From Desulfobacteraceae bacterium (GTDB taxonomy: Bacteria > Desulfobacterota > Desulfobacteria > Desulfobacterales > Desulfobacteraceae): a DNA stretch of 6,227 nt. Under the pieces are notes generated by a model. That model saw only the letters and a list, made by a program, of their open reading frames with translations. It had not been told where the DNA came from and did not search any database. The position numbers and the translations under genes are program-made. Position 1 is the stretch's first letter; every line of letters starts with the position of its first letter. Positions 1 to 6,227 of the stretch are shown piece by piece. Location of the stretch: the NCBI GenBank assembly GCA_024225895.1, contig JAAEMC010000714.1, positions 1-6,227 on the forward strand. The letters are read 5' to 3'.

Positions 1-507
1 AAATGCTTCTCCGTGATTGCCAATAAATTACGTCAGGAAAGCAATATCAATATCGAATTATACCGGATGTTCAAATTTATAGACAACGGCATGATTAAAA
101 TCCGGGGCAGGGAATACAATGTTTCCAATCTGAAAAAACGGGTTTACAACCATGCCGCATCTGCAATTGCCTCGGATCTGAACCGGCTATGGGAGAACGA
201 CTGGGACATTGATTCTATTATCCTTTCAGGAGGCGGCAGTGTCGAGCTTGCCGAATATATTACCCCTAATATTGAAGGGAATGTGATCCCCATTCCTAGA
301 GAAGTGGATGCCCGTTTTAATAATGTACAGGGATATTGCAAATTCGGTCGGTATAAATGGGGCTATTCCAAATATCTGGCCGCAAACACTAAAGACTCCA
401 AAAAGGCCAAGACCAAACCCAAGAAGGGCTCAGAAGAAGATACCGGCACCGAGGAAGCCCCTGTTGAAAAAAAATCAAAACTCTCATGGTTGAGAAAAAA
501 AGGATAA
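1..507 (+). CDS. Actin-like ATPase (ParM/StbA-type), C-terminal part; 5' end outside window
   Basis: The reading frame is open from the first base, so the gene starts upstream. The GTG at 13 is not a credible start because the N-terminal half of an actin fold would be missing. The visible part matches the last subdomain of ParM/StbA-type actin-like proteins. A helix (about codons 40-62 counted from the GTG) leads to a strand and the nucleotide-binding turn ILSGGGS (70-76). A later NNVQGYCKFG segment (103-112) corresponds to the family's closing 'aNarGy' motif. Such proteins form ATP-driven filaments that move plasmids or position cell structures; the cargo cannot be told here. The last ~38 residues (391-504) are not part of the fold: a Lys-rich stretch, an acidic patch, then a basic end, KLSWLRKKG. 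larB follows 16 bp later on the same strand. No ParR-like partner is visible. The actin-like assignment is fairly firm; the subfamily is not. Confidence 0.72.
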   Translation, partial: KCFSVIANKLRQESNINIELYRMFKFIDNGMIKIRGREYNVSNLKKRVYNHAASAIASDLNRLWENDWDIDSIILSGGGSVELAEYITPNIEGNVIPIPREVDARFNNVQGYCKFGRYKWGYSKYLAANTKDSKKAKTKPKKGSEEDTGTEEAPVEKKSKLSWLRKKG

Positions 508-523
508 TCCCCCACATACCCTG

Positions 524-1291
524 ATGGCAAATGATCAAATAAAAAAAATCTTAACCCGGGTTGCCGAGGGCGGTCTCTCCATTGAAAACGCCCAGAATCA
601 TCTGAAAAAACTTTCATTTGAAAACATTGGATTTGCAAATATTGACCATCACAGGTCCCATCGCAAAGGCTTTCCTGAAGTTATTTTCGGCGAGGGTAAA
701 ACCAGTGCTCAGATCATTGGAATTCTTGAAAAAATGATTCTTTATGAAGATATTATCCTGGTAACCCGTATTGATCCCAAAAAAGCTTGTGCCATTGAAG
801 AAAAACTTGAAAATGTTGAATATTTCGAAGATGCCGGCCTTTTATGGATTAAACAAAAAGAGCCCCCCATAACTGGTTTGGGAAAAATACTGGTGGTCTC
901 AGCCGGTACATCGGACATACCGGTGGCTAAAGAAGCCTTTCTTACGGCCACGGCCATGGGCAACCAGGTGGAATCAATTTTTGATGTTGGTGTCGCCGGT
1001 ATTCACCGTCTTTTTGCCCACCAGGATGACATCGTAAACGCCACTGTTCTGATTGTTGTCGCAGGTATGGAAGGGGCGCTTCCCAGTGTCGTGGCCGGCA
1101 TGGTCAAATCACCTGTAATCGCTGTTCCCACAAGTATTGGCTATGGCACAAGTTTTGGCGGTCTGACTGCCCTTTTAGGCATGCTCAATTCCTGCAGTTC
1201 TAATATTGCTGTAGTAAATATTGATAACGGATTCGGTGCGGGATATATGGCGTCGTGCATCAATCATATTCATACAGCATCAGATGGATAA
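524..1291 (+). CDS. larB: LarB, nickel-pincer cofactor biosynthesis carboxylase/hydrolase
   Basis: LarB carboxylates C5 of the pyridinium ring of nicotinic acid adenine dinucleotide and cleaves the phosphoanhydride, giving pyridinium-3,5-biscarboxylic acid mononucleotide. LarE (sulfur transfer) and LarC (nickel insertion) then complete the nickel-pincer cofactor. The 255-residue product is full length for the family. It has a small N-terminal domain with DHHRSHRKGFPEVIFGEGK (41-59), then a PurE-like (AIR carboxylase) domain with SAGTSDIPVA (126-135), DVGVAGIHRL (154-163), GMEGALPSVV (181-190), VPTSIGYG (201-208) and VNIDNGFGAG (231-240). Cys224 in MLNSC fits the conserved cysteine that forms the substrate adduct, and Glu183 lies in the conserved GMEGALP loop. 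The ATG at 524 is the only suitable start after an in-frame stop at 491. Its ribosome site is poor: the nearest AGGA (501-504) is 19 bases away inside the upstream gene, so translation may be coupled to it. larC, larE and larA are not in the window. Confidence 0.95.
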   Translation: MANDQIKKILTRVAEGGLSIENAQNHLKKLSFENIGFANIDHHRSHRKGFPEVIFGEGKTSAQIIGILEKMILYEDIILVTRIDPKKACAIEEKLENVEYFEDAGLLWIKQKEPPITGLGKILVVSAGTSDIPVAKEAFLTATAMGNQVESIFDVGVAGIHRLFAHQDDIVNATVLIVVAGMEGALPSVVAGMVKSPVIAVPTSIGYGTSFGGLTALLGMLNSCSSNIAVVNIDNGFGAGYMASCINHIHTASDG

Positions 1292-1307
1292 AACATTGGG
1301 GTAAAGA

Positions 1308-3902
1308 TTATTTGATGTTCCCGACAGGCAGTTGGATAACAAATTTCGTTCCCTTATCCGGCGCAGATACGACACTCATCTGGCCATCATGATCATCGGT
1401 AATAATAAAATAAGCAACAGAAAGACCGAGACCTGTCCCTTTATCCGGTCCTTTAGTGGTAAAGAATGGTTCAAACGCCCTTCTTTTTACATCTTCTTCC
1501 ATACCCGGTCCATTATTGGCAATTTCGATCTTCACTTCTTTATCCAATGAAATAAAGCTCACTTCAAACCGGGCATTTTTTGAATGTCCTTTTTTTAACC
1601 CATACATGGCTTCTGTACCATTTTTTATAATATTAAAGAAAACCTGCTGAATTTTACTCGGCTCACAAAACACCAGAGGGAAATCAGAACTACAATTGAC
1701 TTTAATAACAACCGCTTTAAAATCAAAATGTTGTTTTAAATCATAATCGCTTCTTGCCAGTTCAACCGTTTTATCAAACAACTGGGGCAAATCTGAATAG
1801 GTTTTTGCCGAATCTCCTTTTCTGGCAAACGAGAGCATGTTTTTCACGATTTCCGCTGCCCTAATCCCTGCTTCATTAATACTTTCAAACTGGCTTTTGA
1901 TCTGCCGCTTTTCAATATATTTTTTGATGACATTCATGGATATGCCAAGTTCTGAAGCTGCCTTTTCATTGTCCGGCAGATCTTTCAAAAGGCGATTTTC
2001 GATCACCTGGGCATTTTGCATCATGCCGGCCAATGGATTGTTTATTTCATGGGCCATCCCGGCTGCCAGGCCGCCAACCGACAGCATTTTTTCCGATTGA
2101 ATCATCATCTCTTCCACCTGAAGCTGTTCTGTAACGTCATCTATGCGGATTACGACTCCTTTTTCACCATACCCCATCAAGGGATAGACTGTAATATTAT
2201 CAAAGGTGGTTTTCTTATTAGACGTTCTGCGAATCCGTGTTTTCCGCATAACCCGCTGATCATCAATGGCTTTTTTAATCATTCCGGTAAATTCTTTCAG
2301 ATGGGGAAAAAAATCATAAAAATACTTACCTTGTGCATCATGAGCCGCCACCTTGGTCTCCATTTGCGCTTTAAAATTCCACTGGGTAATCTTTGCGTCA
2401 ATGTCTACCCCTATAAGAATTGAAGGCATGGAATCAATCACATTATCGATATAGTTTTTGGCCTGCTGCAACTCCCGGTATAGAAGCATATTGCCAAGAC
2501 CATCGGAAATTCGGCGGCAGATGTCTTCAAACAAATGAATTTCCTGGCGGCTCCAATCCCGGTCACGGGTGCATTGGTGCATCCCCGCCACCCAGGGTTT
2601 AGAAAGTTTGGGAAAGACCGCGGTTGCGATCTCCGTTTTTACGCCAAACCGGTCCTGCATTTGTATTCTGACTTTCTGATTGCTTTTCGGATGAAATATA
2701 CATGGTTTTTCTGATCCAAGGATTTCCCGGGTAATTTTACGAACCTCATCTGTAACCTTTATGGTCATCGGTACCTGGACATTCCATTTTGGTTTTGATT
2801 TCATATAGGTGACTACATAGGCATCTGAATCCACATCACTTAACAGCCAGGACCTATCGCAATCAAAAATATCCAGCATGGCCAAGAGAATATTATCCAG
2901 CATATTTTCCATATCCTGAGCCTTGATAATGATTTTATTAATTCTATCCAGGCACTGGTTGTGAAACTCAGTTTGTTTTCGAAGGGTGATATCCCTTGCA
3001 AAGGTTAAAACAGATGCCACCTCACCATCATTTGAAAACTCAGGACATAAAAGCCAGTCAACCCAGCTCCCTTCCGGAAGTTTGAACTCAATGCGGTGAA
3101 CGTCCCTGATTTGAATCACCGTTTGTATTGCTTTTTCCCATTGGCCAATCAGATTTTTGGGGAATCTGAAATCAGAAAGTTTTTTACCCATGGCCTGATC
3201 CGGCTTAAACCCCACCTGTTTAACAGCATGGTTGGCATAAAGAAACCGGCAATCCCTGTCAAACCGCATGATAATATCATGGGATTTTTCCGCAAGGACA
3301 CGGTAGCGGGCTTCGCTTTCAACAAGGGCTTCATTAATCCGTTTACGCTCAATAGCCACGGCAATCTGGTTTGATGCTGAAATCAGAATTTCCATATCTG
3401 CTTTGTCAAAGGCATGCTCATCTTCGTAACTTTGAACTGCCAAAATACCGATTACGACTTTCCCTAAAATCAAGGGGACTCCGATCCATGCTTTCGGGAC
3501 AGTGCCCATTATGGCTCTGTCACTCGCCCTTTTCTCCAACATCTTTTTGTTAAGAAAAAGCGGCTTTTTTTTCAGGATCACTTCCCTTGTCAGAGACTTT
3601 GTTTTAAATTGTCTATTGTCCACATGGTCAAACTTATCCACCTCATCCATGAAATATGGAAAACTATAGATGCCATTCTCCTTTTCATAAATAGCAATAA
3701 AAAAATTAGGCATATGAACGAGACGGTTGAGGGATTGATGAATGAATGCATAAAGCTCATCAAGATTGACAGTGGTATTGACAGCATTGGCGATGTTGAA
3801 AAGACAATCATTGAGCCGTTCGGCGTGTTTTAAGCGCTGGATTTCTTTTTTCAGTTCATATATCTGTGACTTGCTCTTTTTGGGTGTAAGATTACTGGTC
3901 AT
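1308..3902 (-). CDS. Soluble multi-sensor histidine kinase (GAF-PAS-GAF-PAS-HisKA-HATPase)
   Basis: This 864-residue kinase has no membrane segment or signal peptide, so it should sense a cytoplasmic or diffusible signal. A charged, probably coiled-coil start (8-35) leads into a GAF domain (about 40-188, with WIGVPLILGKVVIGILAVQSY), a PAS domain (about 198-310), a second GAF domain (about 325-475) and a second PAS domain (about 482-595). The transmitter follows. The H-box GMAHEINNP puts the phosphorylated histidine at 618 (codon 2049-2051). The N-box is NIIKNGTEAM (757-766), the G1 box NNGPG (796-800), the F-box FEPFFTTK (810-817) and the G2 box GTGLGLS (822-828). G1 has Asn where Asp is usual. 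There is no receiver domain, so phosphate must pass to a separate protein; the receiver-TPR protein 31 bp upstream is the nearest candidate. The ATG at 3902 has only a weak ribosome site (GGGG at 3907-3910). The ligand is unknown. Confidence 0.93.
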   Translation of the reverse strand: MTSNLTPKKSKSQIYELKKEIQRLKHAERLNDCLFNIANAVNTTVNLDELYAFIHQSLNRLVHMPNFFIAIYEKENGIYSFPYFMDEVDKFDHVDNRQFKTKSLTREVILKKKPLFLNKKMLEKRASDRAIMGTVPKAWIGVPLILGKVVIGILAVQSYEDEHAFDKADMEILISASNQIAVAIERKRINEALVESEARYRVLAEKSHDIIMRFDRDCRFLYANHAVKQVGFKPDQAMGKKLSDFRFPKNLIGQWEKAIQTVIQIRDVHRIEFKLPEGSWVDWLLCPEFSNDGEVASVLTFARDITLRKQTEFHNQCLDRINKIIIKAQDMENMLDNILLAMLDIFDCDRSWLLSDVDSDAYVVTYMKSKPKWNVQVPMTIKVTDEVRKITREILGSEKPCIFHPKSNQKVRIQMQDRFGVKTEIATAVFPKLSKPWVAGMHQCTRDRDWSRQEIHLFEDICRRISDGLGNMLLYRELQQAKNYIDNVIDSMPSILIGVDIDAKITQWNFKAQMETKVAAHDAQGKYFYDFFPHLKEFTGMIKKAIDDQRVMRKTRIRRTSNKKTTFDNITVYPLMGYGEKGVVIRIDDVTEQLQVEEMMIQSEKMLSVGGLAAGMAHEINNPLAGMMQNAQVIENRLLKDLPDNEKAASELGISMNVIKKYIEKRQIKSQFESINEAGIRAAEIVKNMLSFARKGDSAKTYSDLPQLFDKTVELARSDYDLKQHFDFKAVVIKVNCSSDFPLVFCEPSKIQQVFFNIIKNGTEAMYGLKKGHSKNARFEVSFISLDKEVKIEIANNGPGMEEDVKRRAFEPFFTTKGPDKGTGLGLSVAYFIITDDHDGQMSVVSAPDKGTKFVIQLPVGNIK

Positions 3903-3933
3903 TGTACCCCGTGACCTGCCGAAAAAAAGGCAT

Positions 3934-5082
3934 TTATATATTTTGTCTCAATTGCATCGCCTCATCATTGGCGGGATCAATCCTGAGAATCTGATTCAAA
4001 TACTCATCAGCTTTGAGCACTCGTTTTTCATCAAAATAAATTTTAGCTATATAGAGTTTGGCATCCAAATGACTGGATTGATGCCGGTCAACTTTTATAA
4101 AATGTTCGAGCGCTTCTGTTGTATCACCAACTGTATAACAAATAAACCCCAATTGAAACATCATGTCGTAGTTAGACGGGTGTTCACTGATCATCTGTGT
4201 AAGCAGTCTTTTGGGATACTCATACTCCTCATTGGCAAGACAGATTTCAATAATTTTTTCCTTTATGACCATATTCTTTTTAGAACGGGCAATTACTTTG
4301 GAAAATAATTCAATGGCCAAATGTTTCATTTCCTTTTCCAGAAGTATCTTTGCAAGGTCAATCGATTCATTATTGTAACGCGAACTTAAGGATAAAATTT
4401 GGAGATAATATCTGGCTGCCCGTTCATAATCCTTCTTTTTCATATAGATCTGGGTCAGATGATATCGAGTGATAATATCCTGCTTATTAATCGACGCTGC
4501 TTTCTGGAGGCATTTTTCTTCAATGGCAGGTTTCCCTACTTTACCGTGCAAAAGCCCTAAAATACGTAAAAGTCTTGAGGCATTAGGTTTATGGATCAAA
4601 GCAAGACGGATCTGTTCTATGGCTGTTTCAAAATCACCATCCTCTTCCAATTCCCTGGCCTTATGGAAATGGATGGTCGCCTCATCCGGGTTATTGGCCA
4701 AATGAATAACAGACCGTATTTTTTCGTCCAGCGCCCCCAGGGTCAACGGCTTTAACAGGTAACCGTCTATTTCCGATTCTGCGACCTCTGCAACAATATC
4801 CCTCTCTGCCTCAGCAGTTACCATAATTACCGGGATATCTCTCATCGCTTTATCTTTCCTTATATACTCCAGCATCTGGGTACCATTCATAACAGGCATA
4901 TTCCAGTCAATTATAGCCAGATCTGCAATAGATGAACTCAAGACTTGAAGGCCTTCTTTTCCGTTTTCAGCAAATCTTAAGTTTTTTCCGATGTTGAGAT
5001 TTTTAAGCATTTTGCGAATGGTTAACCGCATGCTTTTCATATCATCCACAATGAGAATAGCCATGTTTTCAAGGTTAATCAT
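3934..5082 (-). CDS. Response regulator: CheY-like receiver fused to TPR repeats
   Basis: Residues 1-125 form a receiver domain with all key positions: acidic pair Asp13-Asp14, phosphorylated Asp59 in IIDWNMPVMNG (codon 4906-4908), Thr89 in MVTA and Lys111 in LLKPL. Residues from about 135 to 372 are a run of about seven 34-residue TPR-like helical pairs, clearest at 203-235, 304-336 and 339-371. There is no DNA-binding, cyclic-di-GMP or other enzymatic output, so phosphorylation probably changes binding of the TPR scaffold to a partner protein. The start overlaps the stop of the upstream hybrid-kinase gene in an ATGA, and a good AAGGA ribosome site lies 9 bases upstream, which favours this ATG over Met7. 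The kinase gene follows after 31 bp. VieB of Vibrio cholerae, a receiver-TPR protein that restrains its cognate hybrid kinase VieS, is a known architectural parallel. A similar role here is inference. Confidence 0.93.
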   Translation of the reverse strand: MINLENMAILIVDDMKSMRLTIRKMLKNLNIGKNLRFAENGKEGLQVLSSSIADLAIIDWNMPVMNGTQMLEYIRKDKAMRDIPVIMVTAEAERDIVAEVAESEIDGYLLKPLTLGALDEKIRSVIHLANNPDEATIHFHKARELEEDGDFETAIEQIRLALIHKPNASRLLRILGLLHGKVGKPAIEEKCLQKAASINKQDIITRYHLTQIYMKKKDYERAARYYLQILSLSSRYNNESIDLAKILLEKEMKHLAIELFSKVIARSKKNMVIKEKIIEICLANEEYEYPKRLLTQMISEHPSNYDMMFQLGFICYTVGDTTEALEHFIKVDRHQSSHLDAKLYIAKIYFDEKRVLKADEYLNQILRIDPANDEAMQLRQNI

Positions 5083-6227
5083 AGTACACTTTCCTTGGTA
5101 AATCTTTCATATTCATCTTTAATTATTTCAAATTTTGACTTTGCATTTGAAACATCATGGTTCTTGGCATCAAGTTCCAGATTTAGCGCCGCTTGTCTTA
5201 ATAGTTCAGCATTGACGTTGGCAGCAGAACCTTTCAGCGAATGGGAATTGGATCTAATCCCTTCAACATCCTCTTTGTCCACCGCATCTTTTAAATTATT
5301 GATCAATTCCGGTGCTTCTGTTGAAAAGGATTCCAACACTACTTGCATGATTTCCTTATCACCGCCAAACCGCTCCAACATTTTTTTTCGGTCAAAAACA
5401 GGCAGACTCCCGGTGTTGTCATCATTTTCGCTTTCTTTCTCGTCATTGGGTAATAGCTCAGGCTGTTGATCATTTTCCATTGAATCCAACTCAAGTTCCA
5501 GCTCAGATTCATCCGGCTCCACGGGAAGATTATCAAGAAAATCTTCTATGCTTTCTTTTGTATCATCCACATGATCCTTTGTATCATTGGTGTTTTCCGG
5601 TAAATCCTGAACCGGCTCCGGATTCAAACGAAGTTCTTTAAAATTGGACTTGATCTTTTGGGCAAGGATCTCTGGTTCGACTGGTTTGGACATAAAATCA
5701 TCCATTCCGGCTTTAATACATTCGTCCCGGTCGCTTTTAAAGGCATTCCCTGTCATAGCCACAATGGGAATTCGTTCCATGCCCAGTTCTTTTTCATTGG
5801 CCCGAATTTGCCGGGTAGCTTCAAACCCGTCCATTTTAGGCATCTGGCAATCCATAAGGATAAGATCATAGGCTTTTCCCCTATGCTTTTCAACCGCCTC
5901 TATTCCGTTTCTGGCAAATTCTGTCTGATACCCTTGTTTTCCGATTAGCGCTTTGGCGGTTATTAAATTAGTTTCCTGATCTTCTACTACCAGAATAGTC
6001 CGGGAATGTTTTTTGGTTTCTTCAATGACATAACGGGTGATAATGGACCGGTCCCCCTCATTTTCACCGTTCTTTAACGAAAGAACCATTTTAATGCAGT
6101 CGTGCAGCACATTCTCTTCCACGGGTTTGCTTAAAAAGGCTGAATAGCCGGCATTTTCAAATCGTTTTGCATCTCCTTGCTTGCCAATAGATGTTAAAAG
6201 AACCAACCGGGTATTTTGTAAAAGATC
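5079..6227 (-). CDS. Hybrid histidine kinase-type phosphorelay protein, C-terminal part (REC-REC-Hpt); 5' end outside window
   Basis: The frame is open to the window edge, so the gene continues past 6227; the TTG at 6204-6206 lies inside a receiver domain and is not a start. Residues counted from that TTG: the end of a first receiver (LLTSIG, then LSKPV at 25-29), a complete second receiver (about 69-187; acidic Glu75-Asp76, phosphorylated Asp119 in LMDCQMPKMDG, Thr152, Lys174), an acidic linker (about 193-268), and a C-terminal Hpt domain (about 272-372) with phosphorylated His322 in HSLKGSAANV (codon 5241-5243). This tail is typical of BarA-like hybrid kinases, so a sensor and transmitter are likely upstream; a free-standing REC-REC-Hpt protein is possible. 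Hpt would pass phosphate to another receiver, possibly the REC-TPR protein whose start overlaps this stop by 4 bp. The missing upstream part decides the full architecture. Confidence 0.9.
   Translation of the reverse strand, partial: DLLQNTRLVLLTSIGKQGDAKRFENAGYSAFLSKPVEENVLHDCIKMVLSLKNGENEGDRSIITRYVIEETKKHSRTILVVEDQETNLITAKALIGKQGYQTEFARNGIEAVEKHRGKAYDLILMDCQMPKMDGFEATRQIRANEKELGMERIPIVAMTGNAFKSDRDECIKAGMDDFMSKPVEPEILAQKIKSNFKELRLNPEPVQDLPENTNDTKDHVDDTKESIEDFLDNLPVEPDESELELELDSMENDQQPELLPNDEKESENDDNTGSLPVFDRKKMLERFGGDKEIMQVVLESFSTEAPELINNLKDAVDKEDVEGIRSNSHSLKGSAANVNAELLRQAALNLELDAKNHDVSNAKSKFEIIKDEYERFTKESVL
5092..5096 (-). promoter_or_regulatory. Ribosome binding site of the receiver-TPR gene
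   Basis: On the minus strand AAGGA lies 9 bases before the ATG at 5082, inside the last codons of the hybrid-kinase gene. It supports that ATG rather than the internal Met7 codon at 5064. With the ATGA stop/start overlap, it points to translational coupling between the two genes. Confidence 0.7.
5557..5587 (-). repeat. Short direct repeat in the acidic linker of the REC-REC-Hpt gene
   Basis: The 10-base word TTTGTATCAT (plus strand) occurs at 5557-5566 and again at 5578-5587, exactly 21 bases (seven codons) apart. It encodes the two DTK triplets of the linker (residues 208-210 and 215-217). The in-frame spacing suggests a small duplication in a poorly constrained linker, but two copies this short could also be chance. 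Confidence 0.4.

Noticed and set aside
13..507. GTG at 13 as the true start of the first gene
   Set aside because: The frame is open to base 1 and the product would lack most of the actin fold; the window edge simply cuts the gene.
1293..1319. Inverted repeat AACAT/ATGTT between larB and the kinase gene as a terminator
   Set aside because: Only five A/T-rich pairs with a 17-base loop and no T run; too weak to stop transcription.
2016..2423. 135-codon plus-strand open frame
   Set aside because: It is antisense to the PAS and H-box coding region of the kinase, with no family resemblance.
2477..2930. Kinase as a light-sensing phytochrome
   Set aside because: The Cys-His pair needed for bilin attachment is absent and there is no PHY domain or haem oxygenase gene in view.
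3910..3933. Terminator between the receiver-TPR and kinase genes (TGCC ... GGCA around a T run)
   Set aside because: The stem has only four base pairs and the T run is in the loop, not after the stem.
3766..4308. 180-codon plus-strand open frame across the boundary of the kinase and receiver-TPR genes
   Set aside because: It lies antisense to two well-supported genes, has no recognisable domain and a composition typical of a reversed coding strand.
5079..6206. TTG at 6204-6206 as the start of the REC-REC-Hpt gene
   Set aside because: It falls in the middle of a receiver domain and seven further in-frame codons reach the window edge.

Overview
The window carries five protein-coding genes in two convergent blocks and almost no non-coding DNA. 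No RNA gene, mobile element, CRISPR array or convincing terminator was seen. Moderate-to-low G+C and the style of the signalling proteins suggest a sulfate-reducing Desulfobacterota bacterium, probably near Desulfobacteraceae. These include a soluble GAF/PAS kinase with an HEINNPLAGMMQNAQ H-box, and receiver proteins fused to TPR or Hpt domains. This placement is family recall, not a computed match.

Left block, plus strand (1-1291). It opens with the 3' part of an actin-like ATPase gene of the ParM/StbA type, whose 5' end lies before the window. This protein ends in an unusual lysine-rich, mixed-charge tail. Sixteen bases later comes a complete larB, encoding the NaAD carboxylase/hydrolase that begins synthesis of the nickel-pincer nucleotide cofactor of lactate racemase-type enzymes. 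No larA, larC or larE is visible here.

Right block, minus strand (6227 down to 1308). This looks like a signalling operon. First comes the 3' part of a hybrid-kinase-type gene, with the end of one receiver, a complete second receiver, an acidic linker and a C-terminal Hpt domain. It overlaps by 4 bp a receiver-TPR protein, which is followed after 31 bp by an 864-residue soluble histidine kinase (GAF-PAS-GAF-PAS-HisKA-HATPase). None of the three visible products has a DNA-binding output domain. The cassette therefore most simply reads as a phosphorelay acting through protein-protein contacts, or through a regulator encoded elsewhere. The kinase gene and larB meet tail to tail with 16 bp between their stop codons.

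I found no clear new system. The points most worth following are the actin-like protein with its basic tail beside larB, and the kinase/receiver-TPR/kinase cassette without an obvious output.
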